Assembly: GCF_000378205.1 (NCBI RefSeq)
Contig: NZ_KB899411.1
Coordinates: 62,001 to 126,000, forward strand
Origin: Sediminispirochaeta bajacaliforniensis DSM 16054
GTDB lineage: Bacteria; Spirochaetota; Spirochaetia; DSM-16054; Sediminispirochaetaceae
DNA: 64,000 nt
Reading direction: 5' to 3'
Positions 54,033 through 61,871 of this stretch are shown piece after piece. How positions within the stretch are numbered: position 1 is the stretch's first letter; every line of letters starts with the position of its first letter. The position numbers and the translations under genes were made by a program. The notes beneath the pieces are model-generated. The model saw only the letters and a list, made by a program, of their open reading frames with translations. It made no database searches and had not been told where the DNA came from.

Positions 54033-54671
54033 CTAGAGAATCGTTTTTGCTTTTATTCTTCGCTCTAAATGTTTCGAAAGATTTTCGAGAAAAAAGCAGA
54101 TTACAAAGAAAAAGACGGCAACAATAACGTAGACAGTGATAGGCCGATACACAACCTGCATGATCTGTCGCGCATTGTTTAACAACTCCATAACCCCGAT
54201 GGCCGAGATAAGCGTTGTATCCTTTATCAGAATAATGTATTGCCCAACAAGTGAAGGAATAATTGAAAGCCAAACTTGCGGCATGATCACATGCACCATT
54301 TTCGCAATAACGGACAAACCGATAGAATCGGCACCCTCGTGTTGTCCTTTTGGAATTGCAGAAATACCGGCACGGACAATCTCCGCAATATATGCTCCGT
54401 GATAAACAGAAAGTACCACAATGGCTGTAACAATTGGGCTGACAAAACTTCCGGAAAAGAAGACAAGCAGCAGTAATGTCAGAGGGGGCAGGCCTCTCAT
54501 TGCTATGATATATGCAGAGACGATGTAGCGTATGGCTGGTATCTGTAAATAGCCAAGAATACCGATGATAACACCAAGCACTAAGGAAATAGCTACGCTT
54601 GCAGGAATGACTTCTATAAGCGCTATGACGCCGGTGCTGAGAAATTTTACTATTGTTATTATATCTGCCAT
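54033..54671 (-). CDS. Polar amino acid ABC transporter permease
   Basis: 212 residues of the HisM/HisQ-like permease family with about four or five transmembrane helices. The EAA-loop region reads HEGADSIGLSVIAKMVHVIMPQ and the ILIKDTTLISAIGVMEL block is typical. It is 4 nt after the other permease gene and probably forms a heterodimer with it. Confidence 0.93.
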   Translation of the reverse strand: MADIITIVKFLSTGVIALIEVIPASVAISLVLGVIIGILGYLQIPAIRYIVSAYIIAMRGLPPLTLLLLVFFSGSFVSPIVTAIVVLSVYHGAYIAEIVRAGISAIPKGQHEGADSIGLSVIAKMVHVIMPQVWLSIIPSLVGQYIILIKDTTLISAIGVMELLNNARQIMQVVYRPITVYVIVAVFFFVICFFLENLSKHLERRIKAKTIL

Positions 54672-54675
54672 AGAC

Positions 54676-55329
54676 CTACCTCTTCACCTTATATCGTCGC
54701 TCTATCTGTTTTGAGAGAAGGGTCAAAAGAAAAAATATGAGAAGATACAGTATTGCCGAAATAATAAATCCGGAGGTGTCAAATGTTCGTGTGTATATAC
54801 TGTTTGCAGTACGCGTAAGTTCACTGATCATGATCATGGAAAAAAGCGAAGTGTCTTTTATAATAATGGAAATCTGCCCGGTAACTGCGGGGACGGCGTC
54901 TCGTAGAGCTTGGGGAAGGATAGCGTAGCGAATAACAGAGAAGCGAGACAGACCAAGGCTTTCACCTGCTTCCCAGTCGCCCCTGGGCAAGGCCTCGATA
55001 TAGCCCCGAATAATTTCACTGATGAAAGCCCCCTCGTTGAGAGCCACACCAATAAGACCGCAAAAAAATGCCGGCATTCGAATACCGATAAACGGCAGCC
55101 CATAAAACAAGAGAAATAGCTGTACAAGAAGCGGAGTATTTCTAAAGACCGCAATATAGGCCCGCAAAAAGCATGTTAATCCCTTCAGTCGTAAAGCAAG
55201 CAACATCGATATGAGAATCGCAAAGAGCACAGCCGCGCATGAGCACACAATAAAGTAAAACAGGGTTGTGCCGAAGGCAGACAGGATCTTAGGCCACCAT
55301 TCTATCAAAACATACAAATTAAAATTCAT
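54676..55329 (-). CDS. Polar amino acid ABC transporter permease
   Basis: 217 residues, the second permease of the same system. It has the family blocks FRNTPLLVQLFLLFYGLP, NEGAFISEIIRGYIEAL, and the EAA region GDWEAGESLGLSRFSVIRYAILPQ. The frame is open ten codons further upstream; the ATG at 55327-55329 follows AGGA and starts MNFNLYVLIEWWPK. It lies 110 nt after the binding-protein gene. Confidence 0.93.
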   Translation of the reverse strand: MNFNLYVLIEWWPKILSAFGTTLFYFIVCSCAAVLFAILISMLLALRLKGLTCFLRAYIAVFRNTPLLVQLFLLFYGLPFIGIRMPAFFCGLIGVALNEGAFISEIIRGYIEALPRGDWEAGESLGLSRFSVIRYAILPQALRDAVPAVTGQISIIIKDTSLFSMIMISELTRTANSIYTRTFDTSGFIISAILYLLIFFLLTLLSKQIERRYKVKR

Positions 55330-55439
55330 AACCGTTCCTGTTTTCGTAGGCTTATACAATGACGCAGAAAATGGTACAGCCTCCTACCCTCAGAAAGCGG
55401 CAAAAGGCTGCTTAATGGCGGATTGCTAGTACTATTCCA

Positions 55440-56297
55440 TCAACTTCCAACCTCGAAGGTTGGTACGTAGTCGTAGCCCATCCATTTTTTGAAAATCTCC
55501 GCATATTTTCCGTTCATCTTGATCAAGCGCATAAACATGTTGGCCGAATTTGCAAGTTTCGGCGAATCAAAACGGGTTGCAAAAGCGAGAGAGTCCCAGG
55601 CTATTGGTTCAGGAATTAATTCGAATTGATCTTTATACATTTCCATAGATGCAACGAGCTGGAGTTTGTCATTCAAATACGCATCGGCACGCATTGTCTG
55701 CAAAGCGACAGCATTATCCGCATTTGTTCCATTTGTCTTTATCTGGGCATTGGGAAAAAGCTTCTCTGCAAGTTCCTCATAAATACCGCCGGTAGTAGTG
55801 GTGAGAACAACATCTGGATTATTCAATTCGGATAGGGAATGGAATGTCCCCTTGCGCACCAAGGCATGTGCGGGAACAGCAACGAAAGGCTCGATAAATA
55901 TCATCTTTCCGGCACGGGCGGTCGTTCGCGTAAGACAGGTTGTAAGCATATCGACCTGGCCCGTAAGAAGTGACGGTATGATGCCGGCCCATTCAAAGGT
56001 TCGAATCTCAAGCTCCACTCCCAATTCGTCGGCAAACATCCTGGCAAGTTCAATGGCCAAACCATCGATTTCACCTGTCTTCGGATCCTTGTACGCAAAG
56101 GGGGGGGTTCCAAGCTCCGTTGCAACAACGAGCTTACCGTCCGCAAAAATCTGATCCATTGCATCTTGAGTCCCGCCTGCAGCCATTGCGGAACCACCTG
56201 TAGCTACTGTTTTTGAGGCGCTCTGAGAACATCCCGTTAAAAAGAATCCCAAAGCCAGCGCAAAAAGGCAAAAAATGATTGCGTTTTTCTTTTTCAT
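55440..56297 (-). CDS. Polar amino acid ABC transporter substrate-binding lipoprotein
   Basis: 285 residues of the solute-binding family 3 (GlnH-like). The signal peptide ends in a lipobox LTGC (Cys23). The mature part has GKLVVATELGTPPFAYKD, GEIDGLAIELARMFADELG and a variant RxxR-type region with LTRTTARAGKMIFIEPF. It is the first gene of the eight-gene operon, with AAGGAGG before the ATG, and is controlled by a promoter overlapping a putative IclR operator. The ligand cannot be deduced. Confidence 0.94.
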   Translation of the reverse strand: MKKKNAIIFCLFALALGFFLTGCSQSASKTVATGGSAMAAGGTQDAMDQIFADGKLVVATELGTPPFAYKDPKTGEIDGLAIELARMFADELGVELEIRTFEWAGIIPSLLTGQVDMLTTCLTRTTARAGKMIFIEPFVAVPAHALVRKGTFHSLSELNNPDVVLTTTTGGIYEELAEKLFPNAQIKTNGTNADNAVALQTMRADAYLNDKLQLVASMEMYKDQFELIPEPIAWDSLAFATRFDSPKLANSANMFMRLIKMNGKYAEIFKKWMGYDYVPTFEVGS

Positions 56298-56314
56298 AAG
56301 ACCTCCTTATGGTT

Positions 56315-56341
56315 TTGAAACGTTGTTTTATTATTTATAAA
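56315..56341. promoter_or_regulatory. Putative IclR operator, copy A
   Basis: A 27-nt sequence starting TTGAAACGTT and ending TATTTATAAA matches 24 of 27 bases with copy B at 57321-57347. It overlaps the -10 box and start site of the transporter promoter, the position of a repressor site. IclR-family control is inferred from the neighbouring regulator gene. Confidence 0.7.
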
Positions 56342-56362
56342 CCGTCGTTCCTAATATGTCAA
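56334..56362 (-). promoter_or_regulatory. Promoter of the transporter/dehydrogenase operon
   Basis: On the minus strand TTGACA (56357-56362) and TATAAA (56334-56339) are 17 nt apart, a near-consensus sigma-70 promoter about 35 nt upstream of the binding-protein ATG. Confidence 0.8.
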
Positions 56363-56374
56363 TAAAAAACGCTC

Positions 56375-56414
56375 ATAAAAAAAGACCTGAACATCGAAGG
56401 GATGACAGGTCTTA
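56375..56414 (-). terminator. Rho-independent terminator of the IclR gene
   Basis: An 8-bp perfect stem (56382-56389 with 56406-56413) is followed on the minus strand by seven or more T. It lies about 40 nt past the IclR stop and isolates it from the transporter operon promoter just downstream. Confidence 0.85.
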
Positions 56415-56451
56415 CAAACCACAGGAAGCTCTAAACTGCCGGGAAAGGACG

Positions 56452-57231
56452 CTACGCTATATACCCAATATCTTTTGATATGGCATTGGCGGTTTCCATT
56501 ATCCACTCAAGATAAGTATCCTTTTCGTCTTCCGAGAATCGAAACTCCGGCCAGGTAATGCTCATACCGGCGACCACATTCCCAAATCGATCCCAAATGG
56601 GAGCCGCCAGACAGCAAATATTCTCTTCGTGTTCGCCAAGATCCTCTCCATAGCCCTGATTACGGACTTTCTCGAGTTCTTTAAGGTAATCAGCTTCATT
56701 ATTGATTGTCTTCGGAGTGTATTCCCGATAGCCAAGACCACGCAGAACCTCATGGAGCGTATCTTCATCGCTATAGGCCATAAGAACCTTTCCAAGCGCA
56801 GTGCAATGAAGGGGGGCTTTTTTTCCTATCCGGGACAGCAAAGACAATGAGTATTCCGCATCAACCTTATGCACATAAATGATGGACTTTGATTCTGCGT
56901 CCAAAATTGCCAAATGGACGGTTTCGCATGTTCGGTGAGCAAGCTTTATCATGTGCTTATTTGCGATCTTGTTGAGGTCATGCAAATCCAATGTCATCAA
57001 TCCAATTTGAAACAGCTTTACCGTAAGGGAATAACGCTCTGTTACAGGGTCCTGAGAAACGTAATCCAATTCTTTCATCGTCTGAAGAAAACGAAAGATG
57101 GTACTTTTGGACATGTACATGCGTTTTGCCAGGTCACTAAGCCCAAGCTCCCGCTCTTTTGCCAGTTCCTCTATAATGCCAAAGACCCGAATGACCGAGG
57201 TAACAGAAGTCGAATTTTCTTGTTTCGCCAT
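56452..57231 (-). CDS. IclR-family transcriptional regulator
   Basis: 259 residues. The N-terminal winged helix (SVIRVFGIIEELAKERELGLSDLAKRMYMSKSTI) is followed by the C-terminal effector domain (residues about 85-255, with PLHCTALGKVLMAYSDEDTL and the end EENICCLAAPIWDR, VVAGMSITWP). IclR proteins sense small carbon acids and often control adjacent catabolic genes. Here the gene sits between the transporter operon and a divergent KDPG aldolase/KDG kinase operon, and both promoters carry the same 27-nt motif. Confidence 0.95.
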   Translation of the reverse strand: MAKQENSTSVTSVIRVFGIIEELAKERELGLSDLAKRMYMSKSTIFRFLQTMKELDYVSQDPVTERYSLTVKLFQIGLMTLDLHDLNKIANKHMIKLAHRTCETVHLAILDAESKSIIYVHKVDAEYSLSLLSRIGKKAPLHCTALGKVLMAYSDEDTLHEVLRGLGYREYTPKTINNEADYLKELEKVRNQGYGEDLGEHEENICCLAAPIWDRFGNVVAGMSITWPEFRFSEDEKDTYLEWIMETANAISKDIGYIA

Positions 57232-57265
57232 AAAATTTCCTTTTTTCGCTAGAAAACACTCTACA

Positions 57266-57294
57266 TATATACCTAATAAGCTTCAGCGTGTCAA
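57266..57294 (-). promoter_or_regulatory. Promoter of the IclR gene
   Basis: On the minus strand TTGACA (57289-57294) and TATATA (57266-57271) are 17 nt apart, about 35 nt before the ATG. Copy B of the operator starts 27 nt upstream of the -35 box. Confidence 0.75.
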
Positions 57295-57320
57295 ATATAA
57301 CATACGAAGTTTCGACAAAC

Positions 57321-57347
57321 TTGAAATGTTATTTTATTATTTACAAA
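57321..57347. promoter_or_regulatory. Putative IclR operator, copy B
   Basis: A 27-nt sequence matching copy A at 24 of 27 bases lies between the divergent IclR and KDPG aldolase promoters, 18 nt upstream of the aldolase -35. A short inverted repeat AAGTTT-CGAC-AAACTT (57307-57322) adjoins it. The position fits activation or repression of the aldolase operon. Confidence 0.7.
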
Positions 57348-57365
57348 ACACTATTTCATTTTTTA

Positions 57366-57394
57366 TTGACAGACACATACTTTTCCGGGATACT
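57366..57394 (+). promoter_or_regulatory. Promoter of the KDPG aldolase/KDG kinase operon
   Basis: TTGACA (57366-57371) and GATACT (57389-57394) are 17 nt apart, about 40 nt upstream of the aldolase ATG. Confidence 0.75.
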
Positions 57395-57433
57395 GCGGAT
57401 ATACGTACTATTTACAAGGAGGCTTCGATCGGC

Positions 57434-58090
57434 ATGCTCATGAATATCGAGATCCAAAACCGCATCAAAGATGCTGGGATTGTGGCGGTGCTGATTTTCC
57501 ATGAAAAGAAGGAGATCCGCCCCACTATTGAGGCACTATCATCCGGAGGAGTATCGGCTATAGAACTGACATTACGGACACCGATAGCTCTCGAAGCGAT
57601 TACCATCGTTCATACTCATTACCCTCATATACTCTGTGGTGCAGGAACGGTACTCAGCCCACGGCAGCTCTCCGCTGCCCAGGAGGCGGGGGCCGATTTT
57701 GCCGTAGCTCCGGGGCTGAATCGAAAGGTAATGGATGAAGCGAAACGGATGGGCCTACCATTTGCCCCGGGTATCACAACTGCTTCAGATATTGAATCTG
57801 CTTTGGAGTATGATTGCACATTGCTGAAATTTTTTCCTGCCGAAAAGATAGGAGGTATAGCCTACCTCAAAAGCCTGAACGCCCCCTATCAGCACTTGGG
57901 GCTCTCGTATCTTCCACTGGGAGGTATCAATGAGGCAAATCTCACATCGTATGCAAAAGAACCGATAATTGCCGGAATCGGAGGCAGCTGGATAGCCTCC
58001 TCATCCCTTATTGCCGCAGGCGACTGGGATGCAATAGAAAAAAACGCACGATTCGCCGTAAAAAGGTTTCGGGAAGAGAGGAAGCAATGA
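57434..58090 (+). CDS. eda: 2-keto-3-deoxy-6-phosphogluconate aldolase
   Basis: 218 residues, KDPG/KHG aldolase family. The Schiff-base lysine K132 (LLKFFPAEK), E44 and R48 (IELTLRTP) fall in the same order and spacing as E133/E45/R49-numbered residues of the E. coli enzyme. It splits KDPG to pyruvate and glyceraldehyde-3-phosphate. AAGGAGG is 11 nt before the ATG at 57434; the frame stays open upstream into the promoter region and IclR gene, which cannot be coding. It overlaps the kinase by 4 nt. Confidence 0.92.
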   Translation: MLMNIEIQNRIKDAGIVAVLIFHEKKEIRPTIEALSSGGVSAIELTLRTPIALEAITIVHTHYPHILCGAGTVLSPRQLSAAQEAGADFAVAPGLNRKVMDEAKRMGLPFAPGITTASDIESALEYDCTLLKFFPAEKIGGIAYLKSLNAPYQHLGLSYLPLGGINEANLTSYAKEPIIAGIGGSWIASSSLIAAGDWDAIEKNARFAVKRFREERKQ

Positions 58091-59181
58091 AACACATAGT
58101 AACCTTCGGAGAAATCATGGCCAGAATCGAAATGGAAGACCACTATCGATTTCGCCAATCGCTTCCCGGTGAAGTTCGCCTAACGTTTGCCGGCGCCGAG
58201 GCAAATGTTGCAGCCTCCCTTGCCTTTATGGGAAGATCGACACAATTTGTTACATCGCTGCCTCAACATGCAATTGCAGATTCCTGCCGTGCCTTTCTCA
58301 AAAGTATGGATGTCGGTACCGATTATATCCTCAGCAGCGACTTCGGTAGGCTGGGGCTCTATTTTCTCGAGTCCGGCGCAAACCAACGCCCCAGTAACGT
58401 CATCTACGATAGAGATGATACAAGCATCAGCATGCAGAAAGCAGAAGCCTATGACTGGGATCAACTTTTTACAGATGCCCAGTGGTTTCATGTAAGTGGA
58501 ATTACGCCGGCAATATCCCGTAACGCGGCAGACGCCACACTCCTGGGCATAGAAAAAGCGAAGGCCCATCAGATTCCGGTATCCTTCGATCTCAATTACC
58601 GAAAAAAACTGTGGAATTGGGGAAAAACACATAAGAAAAAAGATCTTGCTCGTAACATCATACAGAACATCATGCCCAGCATAGATGTTGTCATCGGTAA
58701 TGAGGAAGACGCCTCGGATATGCTCAATATCCATCCCCAGCATGTGGATGTTAACAAAGGAACAATAGATCTGGCCGCATACGCCTCTGTAGCGAAAACT
58801 ATAGCGGAACAATATCCGAATCTTCGGTATATCGCTTTTACCCTTCGAGAAAGTATTTCGGCTTCACACAACAACTGGGGAGCCATGCTGTACGACGTAA
58901 AGAACGCAAAACAGTATGCCGCACCACGTTCCGGGGATACATACACGCCCTACCGGATTACCCAGATAATCGACAGGGTGGGAGGCGGAGACGCCTTTTC
59001 GGCGGGACTCATCTACGCCCTTACCGACAGCGCACTCTCTGCACATCCGCAGGAGATCATTACCTATGCAAGCGCAACATCCTGTTTGTGTCACTCGATT
59101 CACGGAGATATGAATTACTCATCACGGGAAGAGGTCCTGAGACTCGCAGAGGGTAACGGGTCGGGGCGAGTTATCCGGTAA
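58087..59181 (+). CDS. 2-keto-3-deoxygluconate kinase-like PfkB-family sugar kinase
   Basis: 364 residues. The PfkB N-terminal start FGEIMARIE, the FAGAEANVAASLAFMG substrate region and the C-terminal anion hole and catalytic base GGGDAFSAG (D302) identify a ribokinase-fold sugar-acid kinase. It would phosphorylate KDG to KDPG for the aldolase directly upstream (4-nt ATGA overlap). It is about 30-50 residues longer than typical KdgK because of an insertion near residues 180-240. Confidence 0.88.
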   Translation: MKHIVTFGEIMARIEMEDHYRFRQSLPGEVRLTFAGAEANVAASLAFMGRSTQFVTSLPQHAIADSCRAFLKSMDVGTDYILSSDFGRLGLYFLESGANQRPSNVIYDRDDTSISMQKAEAYDWDQLFTDAQWFHVSGITPAISRNAADATLLGIEKAKAHQIPVSFDLNYRKKLWNWGKTHKKKDLARNIIQNIMPSIDVVIGNEEDASDMLNIHPQHVDVNKGTIDLAAYASVAKTIAEQYPNLRYIAFTLRESISASHNNWGAMLYDVKNAKQYAAPRSGDTYTPYRITQIIDRVGGGDAFSAGLIYALTDSALSAHPQEIITYASATSCLCHSIHGDMNYSSREEVLRLAEGNGSGRVIR

Positions 59182-59220
59182 TAGCATCCACGTCATCTGT
59201 TTGCCGATCCTCCGTATCAA

Positions 59221-59250
59221 TTGCGCAGCCCAGGCTCTGCAGGCTATACT
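59221..59250 (+). promoter_or_regulatory. Promoter of the TIGR03546/TIGR03545 pair
   Basis: TTGCGC (59221-59226) and TATACT (59245-59250) are 18 nt apart, about 27 nt upstream of the first ATG, which has GGAGG before it. Confidence 0.55.
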
Positions 59251-59277
59251 ACGTGATAAGAGAAGGAGGATCGCCCC

Positions 59278-59817
59278 ATGATTGCCTTTATCGCTAAGCT
59301 CCTTACCGCACTCAATGCAAACTCCCGTCCGGGAGAGATCGCGGCGGCCATTGCCTGCGGATGCGCCCTCGCCCTTATTCCTGGTGGGAATTTGCTCTGG
59401 GTAGTGCTGTTTATCCTTTTTTTTCTGCTAAGGCTTCATGTGGCAACCATGCTCGTTACCGCTGCACTATTGAAGCCTCTGGCCCATCTTGCCGACCCGC
59501 TCCTCCACAAAACAGGACTTTTCATCCTTTCCCGTTCATCCTTACAACCATTATTTATGAAGGCCTCGACGCTCCCGATCCTTCCCTTTACCCATTTTAA
59601 TGATACGGTCGTCATGGGTTCCCTGATATGGTCGATCATCCTGTGGCTCCCGCTTTTTCTCCTTGGCAGGCTCCTTGTCAAAGGTTACCGTTCCCGGCTT
59701 GCCCCCAAGATCGCAGGAAGTAAGATGGTAAAGGCCTTCCAAAAGATTCCCTTAATAAAGAAAATCGGCAGCGCCATGAAAAAGACATCCGAAGCATGGG
59801 GGTATTTTGCATCATGA
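59278..59817 (+). CDS. TIGR03546/DUF2062-like membrane protein
   Basis: 179 residues with an N-terminal DUF2062-like membrane part (LLTALNANSRPGEIAAAIACG, then LIPGGNLLWVVLFILFFLLRL) and a further helix near 115-135. The C-terminal 45 residues are basic and probably cytoplasmic. It is recognised as TIGR03546 by its pairing with the next gene and by this pattern. The function is unknown. It overlaps the next gene by 4 nt. Confidence 0.8.
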   Translation: MIAFIAKLLTALNANSRPGEIAAAIACGCALALIPGGNLLWVVLFILFFLLRLHVATMLVTAALLKPLAHLADPLLHKTGLFILSRSSLQPLFMKASTLPILPFTHFNDTVVMGSLIWSIILWLPLFLLGRLLVKGYRSRLAPKIAGSKMVKAFQKIPLIKKIGSAMKKTSEAWGYFAS

Positions 59818-61871
59818 AAAAGCTCCCGAAACGGTTTCGAAAAGCACTCAGTCAGAAGCAGCTGCAAAAAAAGATCCTGTCGAGAATCCATCTTCCGAAG
59901 GAGAAGGAGCTCGTGCGGTCGCTTTACAAGCAGGGAGACGACGGCAGATTCAGGATGGAGATGCCTCAGGATCCCGGCACGGCGAAGCATCTGAAAAAGA
60001 TCGCAAAAGCGATCGGCAAAAATAAGGGGATGGTCACCACATGGAAACTCGCTATTCTCCTGATACCCATAGCGGCCGTACTCGTTTTTTCCCTTTTTTT
60101 TGTCGATAGGCTTACCCAACACGGCATTGAGCAATCCCTTGAAGGAATATTCGGCGCGCAAGTCGACGCTGAGGAAGTGGATCTTTCGCTTTTTTCGGGC
60201 CGTATCTCCCTCGCTTCTTTAACAGTCGCCGACGAAGAAAAGCCGATGAAGAATCTCTTCGAGCTGGGACCTACGGTAATAGACATCGACTTGTCGCAAT
60301 TGCTAAAACGTCGGTTCATCATTGAAAGGGCTGAGAGCCGATCCATTCTCTTCGGAACCGACAGACAGGTTTCAGGGGTGCTGGAAACGACAACGGAAGG
60401 GAACGGTTCTCAGAAAGACGTTGTAAAAAAGGAAGAGGAAAGCCAATTAGAAAAGAATGGGCAAGAGCTTATAACACGTTCGGCGCAAAGCCTCCTTGAC
60501 CGTTACCAATCCTCACTAACCAGCCCGGAACTGCTTACGCAGGGAAAGGAAGAACTGGAGGAGCTTTCCGCATCATGGGAAACCAGAGTCGAATCATATG
60601 ATGATCAGCTGCGAGATCTTCGACACGGGACAGAATCCCTCCTCAAAAGGGATATTGGCGATTTGAAAAGCCCGGAAGCGATTGCTTCGTATGTGAAAGA
60701 GCTTTCCGATCTCAAAACATCGGTCCAGCAAATCGGTGACGACTTCGAATCAGGGCTCCAAGCAGTGAGAGAAGATGCGGATAGGGCTTCGGCATATAGA
60801 AGGGAGATCGAGACTTCCGTGGAACGGGACAGGGCCTTCCTCAGAGAGGCGGTGGACTCCTTCAGTTCCGATGCAGTCTCTGCGATAGGGTCCAACGCCG
60901 AACGCATACTAACCGATCGTTTCGGGGCCTTGGTGCCAACGGCGAAAAAGGTTATCGGGTATATCGGAAAGCTGTCCGAGGAGAAAAAAACGAAAGAGGA
61001 GAGCTCCGATCGGAAGGAACATTCGCGACAGGGAGAGGTCATACGCTTCATCGACGATTGGCGCCCAGCTTTTTTGCTCCAATCCTTCCTTGTTGAATTC
61101 GGTGAAAGCGGCGATACCGGTTACACACGTGTATCCCTATCGGACATCTCTTCGAATCCTAAGGGCTGGAAGCGCCCCATAACCCTTTCTGTGGGAATGG
61201 TAACCGATAGTGGTGATATTGAAACGGATATGGAGGCTTCAGTCACCGACAAGGGAACTTCGGTCGATACGAAACTTAATCTGAAGCGAATCCCGGTGAA
61301 AACAGGGCCCATGTCCGAGCTCGGTATTGCGGGAATCTCGGCTCAGGCCGCATTAGCCTTACAGACGGTAATGGACCAGCATCTCACAGGCACGGGTGGA
61401 GGGGATATCCGCCTGGAAGAAATCAATTATGATTTCAGCCCTTCGCAGGACCTTCTTTCCAGAGCTGCAAAAGCGGTTCTCGCCGAAAATAACAGCATCG
61501 CATTGACGACCGATTTTTCCCTGGATAACGGAATCATCTCATCGATCACGGCAGAGACCGATCTCGATGAGAAAATCGGCAAGGCATTGATGCAATTCGG
61601 AAAACAGGAGGCCATGGCCCAGAGTGAAAGGCTACTTGCCGACTTCAATGCCTCCATAACCGAGGAGCTGGCGCAGGTTAAGGGAGCAGAAGTGGCCTTG
61701 CATGCTCTCAGCCAGGCCCTTGCGTCCGATAAAAGCGAATCCGATCAGATAGAACGGGAAATAGAGCGGCAAAAGGCAGAAGCCGAGCAAAGGGCGAAAA
61801 GGATTATCGAGCAGAAGGCCGACGAGGGAAAGAAGGCCCTGGAATCCCTTGGCAAGTCCTTTGGTTTCTAA
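59814..61871 (+). CDS. TIGR03545 family membrane-anchored protein
   Basis: 685 residues. A basic cytoplasmic segment (1-75) precedes one transmembrane helix (about 79-100, LAILLIPIAAVLVFSLFFV). The large outside part begins with an AsmA-like region (EVDLSLFSGRISLASLTV), continues in long coiled-coil stretches (about 200-380), a beta-rich region (430-570), and a second Glu/Lys/Gln coiled coil at the end. The family always occurs beside TIGR03546 in the genomes I know; an envelope or lipid-transport role is suggested by the AsmA-like part but unproven. The ATG at 59814 overlaps the upstream stop. Confidence 0.8.
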   Translation: MKKLPKRFRKALSQKQLQKKILSRIHLPKEKELVRSLYKQGDDGRFRMEMPQDPGTAKHLKKIAKAIGKNKGMVTTWKLAILLIPIAAVLVFSLFFVDRLTQHGIEQSLEGIFGAQVDAEEVDLSLFSGRISLASLTVADEEKPMKNLFELGPTVIDIDLSQLLKRRFIIERAESRSILFGTDRQVSGVLETTTEGNGSQKDVVKKEEESQLEKNGQELITRSAQSLLDRYQSSLTSPELLTQGKEELEELSASWETRVESYDDQLRDLRHGTESLLKRDIGDLKSPEAIASYVKELSDLKTSVQQIGDDFESGLQAVREDADRASAYRREIETSVERDRAFLREAVDSFSSDAVSAIGSNAERILTDRFGALVPTAKKVIGYIGKLSEEKKTKEESSDRKEHSRQGEVIRFIDDWRPAFLLQSFLVEFGESGDTGYTRVSLSDISSNPKGWKRPITLSVGMVTDSGDIETDMEASVTDKGTSVDTKLNLKRIPVKTGPMSELGIAGISAQAALALQTVMDQHLTGTGGGDIRLEEINYDFSPSQDLLSRAAKAVLAENNSIALTTDFSLDNGIISSITAETDLDEKIGKALMQFGKQEAMAQSERLLADFNASITEELAQVKGAEVALHALSQALASDKSESDQIEREIERQKAEAEQRAKRIIEQKADEGKKALESLGKSFGF

